Shown here piece by piece: positions 17,233 to 26,971 of a stretch of DNA of 64,000 nt. Both the position numbers and the translations under genes were made by a program. How positions within the stretch are numbered: the first letter of the stretch is position 1; every line of letters begins with the position of its first letter. Below the pieces are notes generated by a model. It had not been told where the DNA came from, did no database searches, and was given only the letters and a program-made list of their open reading frames with translations. The DNA is from DASQHW01 sp963837155 (GTDB lineage Bacteria; Actinomycetota; Acidimicrobiia; IMCC26256; PALSA-610), in NCBI GenBank assembly GCA_963837155.1, contig CAWIMB010000002.1, positions 1,426,001 to 1,490,000 of the forward strand, given 5' to 3'.

Positions 17233-17283
17233 AATTTGGCAGTCGATTATTCTCTGCCCGCCACCCGCTCCGAAGGAGTTGTC

Positions 17284-18462
17284 ATGCCGGACGCCGTCAT
17301 CGTTGCCGCCGCTCGCACCCCGATCGGCACCGCTCGCAAGGGCACGTTGCTCGACGTGAGCGCGTTCGACCTCGCGAAATACGCGGCGGGCGAGGCGCTG
17401 CAGCGCTCCGGAATCGACGCCGGCGACGTCGACGACCTCCAGATGGGCGAGTCGCTCCAAGGCGGCGGCGACATCGCCCGCTACGCCGCCATCGAGCTCG
17501 GCATCGTCAACGTGCCCGGTGTCGCGCTGAACCGGCACTGCGCGTCGGGCATGGCGTCGGTGCAGGGCGCGGCGGCCGGGATCATGGCCGGTATGGACCG
17601 CGTGGTGATCGCCGGTGGCGCCGAGTCGATCTCCACGTCGCCGCAGACGATGAAGCGCACGCTCGGGACCGACGACTGGGAGCAGTGGATGTCGCCGTCG
17701 CACCCCGCGACGCCGGACGCGCCTGCCTTCGACATGTCGATCACCGTCGGGTACAACACCGCGAAGTCCGCCGGCCTCAACCGTGCAGACTGCGACGCGT
17801 GGGCCTTGCGGTCGCATCAACGGGCCGTGCAAGCGATCGACGAGGGCCGTCTGCAAGAAGAGATCGTGCCCATCGAGGTGAAGCTGCGCGACGGTACGAA
17901 GAAGTTCTTCGACACCGACGAGCACCCGCGCCGCGACAGCTCGATGGAGAAGATGGCATCGTTGAAGCCGCTGCACCCGGAGATCGAGGACTTCCCGATC
18001 ACGGCCGGCAACTCGAGCGGGCTGAACGACGCGGGCGCGGCACTGGTGCTCGTGAGCTCGGAGTACGCGCAAGCCCACGGCCTGAAGCCGCTCGGCAAGA
18101 TCGTGTCCTGGGCGTCCACGGGGACGAACCCGGCCGACACCGGGCTCGGACCGATCCTCGCGATCCCGAAAGCGCTCCAGCGCGCGGGCCTGACCATCGA
18201 CGACGTCGACCTCGCCGAGATCAACGAGGCGTTCGCGTCGGTCCCGGTCGCGGCATGCCGTCAGCTCGGCTTGAGAGAGGACATCACCAACGTGAGCGGC
18301 TCGGGCTGCTCGCTCGGGCACCCGGTCGCGGCAACCGGCGCCCGCATGATCATCACGACGATGTACGAGCTCCGCCGCCGCGGCGGTGGCCTCGGCCTCG
18401 CCAGCATGTGCGCGGGCGGCGGCATGGGCAGCGCCACGGTCTTCGAAGTCTTCCCCGGCTAG
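17284..18462 (+). CDS. Thiolase-family acetyl-CoA acyltransferase
   Basis: A 392-residue complete thiolase with all catalytic residues: nucleophile Cys86 in NRHCASGM, His346 in GCSLGHPVAATGARM and Cys376 in CAGGGMG; NEAF is also present. It catalyses thiolytic cleavage of 3-ketoacyl-CoA or the reverse Claisen condensation. ATG 17284 is chosen from GAAGGAG with a 5-base spacing; the frame is open further upstream. It stands alone, converging on the glutamate dehydrogenase, so it could serve beta-oxidation or acetoacetyl-CoA formation. Confidence 0.93.
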   Translation: MPDAVIVAAARTPIGTARKGTLLDVSAFDLAKYAAGEALQRSGIDAGDVDDLQMGESLQGGGDIARYAAIELGIVNVPGVALNRHCASGMASVQGAAAGIMAGMDRVVIAGGAESISTSPQTMKRTLGTDDWEQWMSPSHPATPDAPAFDMSITVGYNTAKSAGLNRADCDAWALRSHQRAVQAIDEGRLQEEIVPIEVKLRDGTKKFFDTDEHPRRDSSMEKMASLKPLHPEIEDFPITAGNSSGLNDAGAALVLVSSEYAQAHGLKPLGKIVSWASTGTNPADTGLGPILAIPKALQRAGLTIDDVDLAEINEAFASVPVAACRQLGLREDITNVSGSGCSLGHPVAATGARMIITTMYELRRRGGGLGLASMCAGGGMGSATVFEVFPG

Positions 18463-18469
18463 CCGCTCT

Positions 18470-18512
18470 GGGGCGTGTGTGGAGCTCGAAATACGAGCCT
18501 CAAACACGCCCC
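18470..18512. terminator. Bidirectional hairpin terminator (thiolase / glutamate dehydrogenase)
   Basis: GGGGCGTGT (18470-18478) pairs with ACACGCCCC (18504-18512), with an inner GCTCG/CGAGC pairing around AAATA. It lies just after the thiolase stop and overlaps the corrected stop of the converging dehydrogenase gene. Confidence 0.65.
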
Positions 18513-21500
18513 ACTACGCGAAGGGCGCGGAGCTCTCGTAAGGCGACCGACAGGGTTGCGAGGTCGAAGACGCCGTGGGCGCGGTATGTCGTCCAGCAAC
18601 GTCAGCACCCGCGCGACGACCGTCGCGGACGTTGACGCCCATCCCTCGTACGAGCCGGCCTTCAGCACCGCGTCGACGATCCGCCGGTGTTGGGCCGCCG
18701 CGTCCTCCCGGAGCGCGTTGCGCGCCAGTGCGTCCCAACGGTCCTCGCGTGGCAGCTCGACGATGCGGTCGACCAGCCATTCCAGCCGCAGCTGCTCGCC
18801 GACCTCGTCGTAGAACGCGGCGACTTCCTCGACCTCGACGTGGTGGGTGTCGGCGAGCTCGACGATGTCGAGCGCGCGCGGCAGCCGATCGAGGGCCGCC
18901 ACCCGCAATGCGAGCACGCGTGGCACGCCCTCCGACGCGTACTTCGCCGCGGTCGCCTCGCAGCGCTCCGACACCACTGCGATCGCGGCGAGGCGAGCGA
19001 CCGGCACCGCGAAGAACGCGACCGTCTCGGCGACCGGCAACGGCTGGCGGCGGTTGCGCAGCAACCAGCGGGTCGCGCGCTCTACCAGACGACGGCTCGC
19101 CAGATACATCTCGGTCTGCACGTCGACACCCACCGCGTCGTCGAGCGCCTCGATCTCGCGCCACAGGGCGTCCTGGTCGAGGATCGCCCGGGCCGCCTCG
19201 TGGGCGCGGACGACGTCGGGCACGGTGGCGCCCGTCTCCTCGCGCAGGCGGAACGTGAACGTCATGCCCGCCCGGTTGACGAGGCCGTTCACCAGCGCGG
19301 TCGCGGTGATCTCCCGCCGCAGCGCGTGCGTGCGGATGCGGCCGAGGAACCGCTCGCGCACGGCCGTCGGGAACGAGCGCACCAGCTCGGGCGTGAAGTC
19401 GGAGTCTTCGGGCAGGTTCGATTCGAGGAGCGCCTCTTCGAGCTCGATCTTGGCGTACGCGAGCAGCACTGCGAGCTCGGGAACGGTCAACCCCAGGCCC
19501 GCGTTATGGCGGTCCGCGAGCTGCTCGTCGGTTGGGAGCCGTTCGACGGTTCGGTCGAGATGCTTGCTCGCCTCGAGCGTGCGGATGAAGCGCGCGTGCA
19601 CCTCCTCCATTTCGGGCGACTGCGCCCGCGCATTGTCGAGGGCGCGGTTCTGGCGGTAGTTGTCGCGCAGCACGAGCGTGGCGACCTCGTCGGTCATGCT
19701 GTCGAGCAGCGTGTTGCGGTCGTCCTCGCTCAGCTCGCCCGCGCGCACCGCGCCGTCGAGCAGGATCTTGAGGTTGACCTCGCGGTCGCTTGTGTCGACG
19801 CCCGCGCTGTTGTCGATCGCGTCGGTGTTGATGCGGCCGCCGCCGAGCGCGTACTCGACGCGGCCGAGCTGGGTGAAGCCGAGGTTGCCGCCTTCGGCGA
19901 CGCTGCGGGCCCGGAGCTCTTTGCCGTCGACGCGCACTGCGTCGCTCGCCTTGTCACCGACGTCCGCGTGCGTCTCGGTGTGCGCCTTCACGTACGTGCC
20001 GATGCCGCCGTTGTAGAGCAGATCGACCGCTGCGCTCAGCGCAGCCCGGATCAATTCGTTGGGAGGGAGCGCCTCTACTCCTTCGTCGAGTCCGAGCACG
20101 AGGCGCACTTCCGGTGTGATCGCGACGGACTTCGCCGTGCGCGGGTACACACCGCCGCCGGGCGAGATCAGCGCCGGGTCGTAGTCGCCCCACGACGAAC
20201 GGGGCAGCTCGAAGAGCCGGTGCCGCTCCTCGAACGACTTCTCGGGATCGGGGCTCGGGTCGAGGAACACGTGCCGGTGATCGAACGCGGCAACGAGCTT
20301 GATGTGATGCGACAGCAGCATGCCGTTGCCGAACACGTCGCCGGACATGTCGCCGATCCCGACCACGGTGAAGTCGTCGCGGTCCGGGTCCAGGTTCAAG
20401 TGACGGAAGTGGCGGCGCACCGACTCCCACGCGCCGCGCGCGGTGATGCCCATCGCCTTGTGGTCGTAGCCGTGCGCGCCCCCCGACGCGAACGCGTCAC
20501 CCAGCCAGAAGGCGCGTGCCAACGCGATCTCGTTCGCGACGTCGGAGAACGTCGCGGTGCCCTTGTCGGCGGCGACGACGAAGTAGGGGTCGTCACTGTC
20601 ATAGCGCACGACTTGACGCGGCGGCACCACGACCAGCTCGCCGGTGCCGTCGGCGACCATGTTGTCGGTGATGTCGAGGAGGCCGCCGATGAAGATCCGG
20701 TAGCACGCCTCCACCTCGGCGCGCAGGGCCGCGGGATCGGCCGGCGGCCGCTTCAGCACGAAGCCGCCCTTGGCGCCCGCGGGCACGATCACGGCGTTCT
20801 TCACCCGCTGGGCCTTCATCAAGCCGAGGACCTCGGTGCGGAAGTCCTCCCGGCGATCCGACCAGCGAATGCCGCCTCGAGCGACCTTGCCCGCCCGCAA
20901 GTGCACGCCTTCGACACGCGGCGTGTACACGAACACCTCGAACATCGGGCGCGGCAACGGCAGATCCGGGATCTGCGCCGGATCGAGCTTCAACACGATT
21001 GCTCCGCTCCTGGCGGCTTCGCCGCCGGGCCGCTCGGGCCCCGCTTGCTGCTCGGCGGGATACCCGCCTCGCGACGCTCGCTCAGGCTCCTCGAACCAGT
21101 TCGTGCGCAGCGTCGCGAGCACGAGGTGCAGGAACGCGCGCAGGATCCGGTCCTCGTCGAGGCTCGTGACCGCGTCGAGCTGGGCGCGGATGTCCTCGAT
21201 CAGCGCCGCGGGATCGTCACCCTCGCTGGTCGCCTCGGTCCACGGGTCGAGCCGGGCGACGAACAACTCGACGAGCCGCCGCGCGAGCTGCGGGTGTGCC
21301 GAAAGCGTGTCCTCCATGTACGCCTGGCTGAACGGGGTGCCGGTCTGGCGGAGGTAGCGCCCGTACGCACGCACGAGCGCGACCTCTCGCCACGCGAGGC
21401 CGGCACCCAGGACCAGCCGGTTGAAGCCGTCGTCCTCGGCGCGACCGTCGACGATCGCGAGGAACGCGTCTTCGAACAACCGCAGCGCGCCCCGGTCCAC

Positions 21501-23337
21501 CTTCATTCCCGGGGGGAGGCGCAGTCGGAACCACTTGATCCAGCGCAGATCCGAACCGGCGGGCATGAGCGTGTACGGGTGCTCGTCCTCGACGATGACG
21601 CCCATGTTCCCGAGGCGGGGGAGTACCTCCGAGAGCGAGGGCTGGGCGCCGATGCCGTAGAGCTTGAGGTCGAGGCACGTGGCGTCGGCGACGATGCGCA
21701 CGCCGAGCGGCATCGCGTCGCCCAAGCGAGCGAGCTGGGCAAGATCGGCGAGCGCTTCCTGGGCGTCGAAGTCGTCCTGATACGCGCCCGGGAACGCATT
21801 CACCCACGCCCGGTACTGCTCGACGCCCTGCTCTTCACCGCGCGCGGCAACCAGCGCGTCCCGCAGATCGTCGACCCACGCCCGGGCGGCTGCCGCGACA
21901 CGCGCTTCGAGAGACCGGACGTCGACGTCGTGCGGCACCGTCGGGTCGACGCGCTGCACGTAGTGCAGACGCGCGAGCACCGACTCGGGCAGGCGCGTGT
22001 TCCACTCGTAGCTCAATGCTCCGAACGCCTGCATCAACAGCTGGGCGATGTGTTCCCGAACCTGGGTCGTGTACCGGTCGCGCGGCAGGAACACCATGCA
22101 CGAAACGAAGCGTCCGTACGGTTCTCTCGACACGAACAGGCGCACCTGCCGACGCTCTTGCAGCCGCAGGATCCCCGTCGCGATGTCGTACAGCGTGTTG
22201 ACGTCGAGCTGGAACAGGTCGTCGCGCGGATACGTATCGAGGATCTGGGCCAGGTCCTTCTGATCGTGGCTGGCGGGCAGGAACCCGGCGCGCTCGATCA
22301 CCTGCGCGACCTTGCGCCGCAACACCGGCACCTGCGTCGGGCGCGACGTGTACGCGCCCGAGGTGTACAGGCCGAGGAACCGGTGCTCGCCGATGACGTT
22401 GCCGGCCGCGTCGTAGCGCTTCACGCCGACGTAGTCGAGGAAGGTCGGCCGGTGCACGGTGGAACGCCGGTTGGTCTTCGTCAGCACGAGCAGCGTGCGC
22501 TCGCGCGCCTTGGCGCGAATCTCGAGCGGGAGGCGGGCAAAGCTCGCCGAGGGCACGTCGGGCGCGCCCCGCAGCAGCCCGAGGCCGGTGCCCGGCACCG
22601 GCCGCAGCGTGTCGTCGGGCAGGAGGTCGTATGCGCGATACGCAAGGAATGTGAAGTGCTGATCGCCGAGCCACTGCAGCAACGCCCGGCCCTCGGCGAG
22701 CTCGTCGGCGTCGATCGACGGCGGATGCACTTCCAGCTGACCGCACACGTGCTGCAACGCCCGCAACATCTTCACCCAGTCGCTCGTCGCGGCCCGGACG
22801 TCGCCGAGGACCCGTTCGAGGTCGACGCGTACGGCTTCGAGCGCGACCGGGCTCGTCTCCCGATCCACTTCGATGTGCACCCACGACTCGAGGAGTGCGT
22901 AATCCTCGCCGAGCTCCGCCGCGTCGTCGGGCGCGAGGCCGGTCAACTCGCCCGCCGCGGTGCGTCGCACGCGCATGATCGGGTGGACGACGAGATGGAT
23001 GCCGAGGTCGTGCCGCTCGAGCGCCATCGTCACCGAGTCGACGATGAACGGCATGTCGTCGTTCACGATGTCGATCACCGTGTGGCCGTGCGCAGGCGCG
23101 GTCACACTTACGATCGCGGTACCGGGCGTGCGCCGGCGTGCGAGCCGCCAGTGCGCGAGCGCACGCTCGGCGAGGACGTCGAGCGGTTGGGCTGCGAGGT
23201 CCTCGGCGTCGACACCCGTGTAGAAGCGGCGCGGCGAACTCGCCGACGTCGGCGCCGTCGGTGTCCTGCGCCAGCTCGGTGACGCGAGCGGCCACACGCT
23301 CGCGCGTGTCCCCGGCATCGGCCACGATCCCGACCAT
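18500..23337 (-). CDS. gdh: NAD-specific glutamate dehydrogenase (large, ~180 kDa type), frame broken at both ends
   Basis: Converts glutamate to 2-oxoglutarate with NAD. The uninterrupted central frame (about 23230 to 18592) shows the family marks: DDMPFIVDSVTMALERHDLGIH, YTPRVEGVHLRAGKVARGGIRWSDR in parts, VIVPAGAKGGFVLK, DKGTATFSDVANEIA, GIGDMSGDVFGNGMLLS and NGGIGTYVKA. The N-terminus reads from ATG 23337 (MVGIVADAGDTRERV) and shifts frame near 23226-23236 to RRFYTGVDAEDL. Near 18588-18592 a second shift is needed to reach the normal family end FDLATLSVALRELRAL and TGA at 18502-18500. Each is repaired by one CG; the corrected length is 1,613 residues, normal for the family. A repeat-derived insert lies at 21001-21089. 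Confidence 0.88.
21001..21089 (-). repeat. REP-like element embedded in the glutamate dehydrogenase gene
   Basis: Read on the minus strand, this shares nearly all of a ~50-base core (GCGAGGCGGGTATCCCG, then GAGCAGCAAGCGGGGC and CCGAGCGGCCCGGC) with 34894-34989. It is translated in frame as PERASRGGYPAEQQAGPERP plus a few residues, inside a linker before VLKLDPAQIPDLPLPRP. Confidence 0.7.
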
Positions 23338-23392
23338 ACCTGTCTTATCGGCAGGTTTGCGCCCCTCGATCATGGTGGGATGGTCTCGGTCA

Positions 23393-24175
23393 ATGGACGA
23401 GCGACTCCATCGTCGTGTGGCCCGCGTGGCGCTCGAATCCAGCGGAACCATCGGCGTGGCGCGCTGGGGAAGAGATCGTCTCCGTCCCCGGGCCGCGGCT
23501 GCACGGCGGTCCCAGCACTGGCTCGAGGAAGCGGATCAGCGCGACAACGAGCGCATGTCGGTCGCCATGGCGGCTGCCCTGGGCGTCGATTCGAATTGTG
23601 TCGACGTGGGCGCCTACACGGGCGACTTCTTCGCGCGGTGCTACGGGATTGCGCCGATGGGCCACCACATCGCATACGAGCCATTGCCAGAGCCGTACCA
23701 GCAACTCCGTTGTCGGTTTCCGGCAGCCGATGTGCGGCAACTCGCGCTCTCCGATGAGGCGGGCGACGCGTCGTTTACCTATGTGGCGAACGCCCCCGGC
23801 TGGAGCGCCCTTCGGCCGTATGAGATCCAGACTCCCGACGCTCCCGAGCTCCAGACGATCCAGGTGCGGACCGCTCGCCTTGATGACGACCTGCCGCCGG
23901 GTTACCGGCCGGATTTGATCAAGGTGGATGTGAACGGCGCGGAGGAGCTCTTCTTTGCCGGCGCGCTGGAAACGCTCCGACGCCACAAGCCCCTTGTGCT
24001 CTTCGAGCACGGTTCGCCCTCTGCGATCTACGGCACGACGTCCGCAGCGATACACCACCTCCTCGTCGAGGAGGCGGGGCTTCGACTGTTCGACCTCGAA
24101 GGAGCGGGGCCCCTGTCTTCGGCCGAGTTCACGAGCGCCGCCACGACGAAGTGGAACTTCCTCGCACGGGCGTAG
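23393..24175 (+). CDS. FkbM-family methyltransferase
   Basis: A 260-residue SAM-dependent methyltransferase. Motif I is VDVGAYTGDFFARCY, followed by the acidic strand YEPLPEPYQQL and the FkbM signature LDDDLPPGYRPDLIKVDVNGAE, then ETLRRHKPLVLFEHG. Family members O-methylate sugars or lipids. ATG 23393 is divergent from the glutamate dehydrogenase start 55 bases away. The target is unknown; no glycan genes are adjacent. Confidence 0.85.
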   Translation: MDERLHRRVARVALESSGTIGVARWGRDRLRPRAAAARRSQHWLEEADQRDNERMSVAMAAALGVDSNCVDVGAYTGDFFARCYGIAPMGHHIAYEPLPEPYQQLRCRFPAADVRQLALSDEAGDASFTYVANAPGWSALRPYEIQTPDAPELQTIQVRTARLDDDLPPGYRPDLIKVDVNGAEELFFAGALETLRRHKPLVLFEHGSPSAIYGTTSAAIHHLLVEEAGLRLFDLEGAGPLSSAEFTSAATTKWNFLARA

Positions 24176-24188
24176 TGACCACTGCTCG

Positions 24189-24194
24189 TATGCT
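24189..24194 (+). promoter_or_regulatory. -10 element (TATGCT) of the HisN-like gene
   Basis: TATGCT lies 6 bases before GTG 24201 and suggests leaderless transcription from that codon. Confidence 0.45.
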
Positions 24195-24200
24195 CGAGAA

Positions 24201-24977
24201 GTGGACGTGACCGCTGCCTTGACGCTCGCGCTCGAGCTCGCCGATCTGGCCGACGGCATCACCACCAAGCGCTTCCGCGCGCACGACCTCCATGTCACGA
24301 CCAAGCCCGACCTCACTCCGGTGAGCGAAGCCGACCATGCGGTCGAGCAGGCGATCCGCGAGCAGCTCGCGGCCTATCCCGACCATGCCGTCCTCGGGGA
24401 GGAGTTCGACGACCACATCCCGGACGCCGACGCCGAGTACCGCTGGATCATCGACCCGATCGACGGCACCAAGAGCTACGTGCGCGGCGTGCCGATCTGG
24501 GCGACGCTCATCGGACTCGAGCACGCGGGGCAGATGATCGTTGGCGTGGTGTCCGCGCCCGCGCTGTCGATGCGGTGGTGGGCGGCCCGGGGCGAGGGCG
24601 CGTTCCGCGACGGTGAACGACTCGCGGTGTCGTCGGTGGCATCGCTCGCCGATGCGCAGGTGTCGTTCGCATGGGACACCGCCGACCGCTATCACGCCGA
24701 CGGCGTCGGCGATCGCCTGCTCGCGCTGTCGCACCGCTGCTGGCGGACGCGCGGCATCGGCGACTTCTGGCAGCACCTGCTCGTCGCCGAAGGTGCCTTC
24801 GACATTGCGATCGACCCGATCGTGTCACCGTGGGATGTCGCCGCGCTCATCCCGATCCTCGAAGAAGCCGGCGGCACATGGAGCACACTCGACGGCCGCG
24901 CCGATGCCGCCGGCGGAAGCTTCGTGTGCACCAATGGCGTGCTCCACGACGTAGTCATCGACGCGCTCGCCGTCTAG
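24201..24977 (+). CDS. hisN: Inositol-monophosphatase-family phosphatase, histidinol-phosphatase (HisN)-like
   Basis: A 258-residue Mg2+-dependent phosphatase. Metal ligands are in VSEADHAVEQAIREQL, LGEEFDD, DPIDGTKSYVRGVPIWATL and DPIVSPWDVAAL. The DPIDGTKSY variant with RGVPIWATLIGLE is characteristic of actinobacterial HisN, which removes phosphate from histidinol phosphate, but other sugar-phosphate substrates are possible and no his genes are nearby. GTG 24201 follows a TATGCT box; GTG 24207 is an alternative start. Confidence 0.85.
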   Translation: MDVTAALTLALELADLADGITTKRFRAHDLHVTTKPDLTPVSEADHAVEQAIREQLAAYPDHAVLGEEFDDHIPDADAEYRWIIDPIDGTKSYVRGVPIWATLIGLEHAGQMIVGVVSAPALSMRWWAARGEGAFRDGERLAVSSVASLADAQVSFAWDTADRYHADGVGDRLLALSHRCWRTRGIGDFWQHLLVAEGAFDIAIDPIVSPWDVAALIPILEEAGGTWSTLDGRADAAGGSFVCTNGVLHDVVIDALAV

Positions 24978-25006
24978 TGTCCGGCACCTGAGCCGAGCGG
25001 AGAAGC

Positions 25007-26323
25007 ATGTCCGAGGTAACCGTCGGGATCGACATCGGGACGTCGTCGGTGAAGGCGGTGGCCGCCGATGCCGACGGCAATGTCCTCGCCCGGTCCCGGA
25101 TTCCTCACGAGTTTCGCGTTCCCAGCCCGTTGCGCTTCGAGCACGACGCCGCGGTCGCGTGGCACACGGGCCCGCAGCGCGCGCTCGCCGATCTCGGCGA
25201 GATCAAGCCGCGCGCGGTATCGGTCGCGGCGATGGTGCCCTCGCTGACCGCCGTTGACGACGACGGCGTACCCATGACGCCGGGACTGCTGTACGGCGAC
25301 GAGCGAGGCCACAGCAAACGAGTCACGGCCATCGCCGAGGCGGGCGAGCTCATGCAATTCTTGCGCTGGCAGGCGGAGCAGAAACCCGACGCACGCGGCT
25401 ACTGGATGGCGCAAGCCGTTGCGAACCACACGTTGAGCGGCCGCGCGATCGTCTCCACCACAGTCGCGGCCACCGCGAACCCGTTGTTCGATTGGCAATC
25501 GTGGGACGCGCAACTCCTCGCGGAATGCGGTGCGCGCGCCGACCAGATGCCCGAGATCGGAGTGTCGGGCCAACCGCTCGCCGACGTGCGCGGACGTGAG
25601 GGTTGTGTGCTCGAAGGCGGCACGATCGACGCGATGGCGGAGCAGATCGTCGCGGGTTGCGGCGAGGTCGGCGACGTGCTCGTCATCTGCGGCACGACGC
25701 TGATCGTGTGGGCGGTGATCGACGAACCGGCGAAGGTCGCGAATCACTACACGATCCCGTACACCACTCCCGGCAAGTTCGTCGTCGGCGGCCCGAGCAA
25801 CGCGGGTGGCCTCTTCCTCAACTGGGTCGACCGGATGCTCGGCAGCGATGGTGACGGTGTGGCCGATCCCGGTCGCGTGCCGGTCTGGGTGCCGTACCCG
25901 CGCGGCGAGCGCGTGCCGCTGCAGGATTCGGGGCGCCGCGCCCAGCTCGTCGATCTTGACCTCACCCATGACGCGGCGTCGGTACGGCGGGCGGCGTTCG
26001 AAGCATCGGCGTTCGTCGCTCGGCGCATGATCGACGCGTCGCCAGTCGCGCGCTCAACGCATCGTCGCCACCGGCGGCGGAACGCGCGTCGACACGTGGA
26101 TCACCGCGCTCGCCGACTGCACCGGGTTGCCCGTGCACGTGTGCGCAGTGCCCGAAGGCGGTGCGCTCGGCGCCGCGTATCTCGCGCGGCTCGCCGCGGG
26201 CCTCGAGACCTCGATGGCCGACGCCGCCCGCTGGGCGCGGACGGCGCGCGTCGTCGACCCCGACCCGAAGTGGGCGACAGCAGTCGAGGACCGCTACCGC
26301 GGTTCTGCGAGGTCGCGCGCTGA
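25007..26323 (+). CDS. FGGY-family carbohydrate kinase (xylulokinase-like), frame broken
   Basis: Sugar kinase with N-terminal phosphate loop GIDIGTSSVKAV and domain features GLLYGDERG, VICGTTLIVW and GGPSNAGGLFLNWVD. After MIDASPVA the frame breaks near 26045-26055 and continues in another frame as RAQRIVATGGGTRVDTW and ALADCTGLPVHV, the conserved C-terminal adenine-site region. One CG restored there plus one base near 26311-26318 gives 439 residues ending at TGA 26321-26323, overlapping the converging membrane gene. ATG 25007 has GGAG upstream. The sugar is unknown. Confidence 0.8.
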   Translation: MSEVTVGIDIGTSSVKAVAADADGNVLARSRIPHEFRVPSPLRFEHDAAVAWHTGPQRALADLGEIKPRAVSVAAMVPSLTAVDDDGVPMTPGLLYGDERGHSKRVTAIAEAGELMQFLRWQAEQKPDARGYWMAQAVANHTLSGRAIVSTTVAATANPLFDWQSWDAQLLAECGARADQMPEIGVSGQPLADVRGREGCVLEGGTIDAMAEQIVAGCGEVGDVLVICGTTLIVWAVIDEPAKVANHYTIPYTTPGKFVVGGPSNAGGLFLNWVDRMLGSDGDGVADPGRVPVWVPYPRGERVPLQDSGRRAQLVDLDLTHDAASVRRAAFEASAFVARRMIDASPVARSTHRRHRRRNARRHVDHRARRLHRVARARVRSARRRCARRRVSRAARRGPRDLDGRRRPLGADGARRRPRPEVGDSSRGPLPRFCEVAR

Positions 26324-26730
26324 GGTTCTTTGGCCGCGTACACGAGCAGCACGATGCCGATGACGATGCTCAGGATCAGGCCGCCGATCGCGCCAACTTG
26401 GTCGCTCGTCTCGCCGATCCGAGACGGATGCGAGAGGTGGTACAGGACGTGAGGAACCGAGTACACGATCTCGGCGAGGGCGGTCGCGACGATCAACTGT
26501 CGCGTGAGGAACACGAGCGCGCACACTGCAACGACGCCGAGCGCGAGATTGAGCGCACCGAAGTCGCGCACCAGATGCTCGTTGTACGGACCATCGAGCG
26601 CGACCCAAGCGCGACCAGCACCCGGGAAGTGCTCGAAGAAGTGGCGCGGTGCAATCGACGCGTACGCGCCGAGCAAGAGGTTCGTCACCGCGAGGTAGGC
26701 AAGGCCAAGACGGGGGATGAGGCTGGTCAC
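26294..26730 (-). CDS. Small four-helix membrane protein of an actinobacterial family
   Basis: An integral membrane protein of about 145 residues with four hydrophobic helices (LAYLAVTNLLLGAYA, FGALNLALGVVAVCALVFL, a middle helix before VPHVLYHL, and GLILSIVIGIVLLVYAA). APRHFFEHFPGAGRAWV and PYNEHLVRDFGALNL are conserved in uncharacterised actinobacterial proteins I recall. As written the frame runs on to 26101, but restoring one base near 26311-26318 ends it at TAG 26296-26294, and the same base also repairs the converging kinase. Start GTG 26730. Function unknown. Confidence 0.65.
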
Positions 26731-26749
26731 AACAGGGAGCCTCGCGCGC

Positions 26750-26755
26750 TAGCGT
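26750..26755 (+). promoter_or_regulatory. -10 element (TAGCGT) of the ferredoxin gene
   Basis: TAGCGT, 6 bases before GTG 26762, gives a leaderless layout. Confidence 0.5.
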
Positions 26756-26761
26756 CGCATC

Positions 26762-26971
26762 GTGCCGCTCGATATTCGGATCGACCGCGATGCCTGCATG
26801 GGGTCGGGGAACTGCAGCTTCTGGGCGCCGGCCGTGTTCGATCTCGACGACGACGGAATTGCGGTGGTTCTCGACCCGAACGCACAACCGGAGGACAAGA
26901 TCGTGCTGGCGGCGCAGGGCTGCCCGACGCAAGCGATCACGGTGCTGCGTGACGGCGAGAAGATTGTGTGA
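26762..26971 (+). CDS. [3Fe-4S]-type ferredoxin
   Basis: A 69-residue small acidic ferredoxin with Cys12-x5-Cys18 (DACMGSGNC) and Cys54-Pro (GCPTQAI). The three-cysteine pattern is typical of single 3Fe-4S ferredoxins that feed cytochrome P450s in actinobacteria. Residue 15 is Gly where a fourth ligand would sit in 4Fe-4S forms. No P450 gene is in the window. Its end overlaps the converging membrane protein by 35 bases. Confidence 0.9.
   Translation: MPLDIRIDRDACMGSGNCSFWAPAVFDLDDDGIAVVLDPNAQPEDKIVLAAQGCPTQAITVLRDGEKIV

Noticed and set aside
18459..18462. Converging stop codons sharing CTAG (thiolase and glutamate dehydrogenase)
   Set aside because: The dehydrogenase frame reaching 18459 has lost the family C-terminus. 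After correction its stop is at 18500-18502, so the shared CTAG is chance.
18687..23282. A 1,531-codon open frame antisense to glutamate dehydrogenase
   Set aside because: It mirrors a strongly conserved gene and its translation is low-complexity Arg/His/Glu-rich. High GC makes long antisense frames common. The same applies to 9223-12405, 14352-16391, 4058-5842 and 61920-63917.
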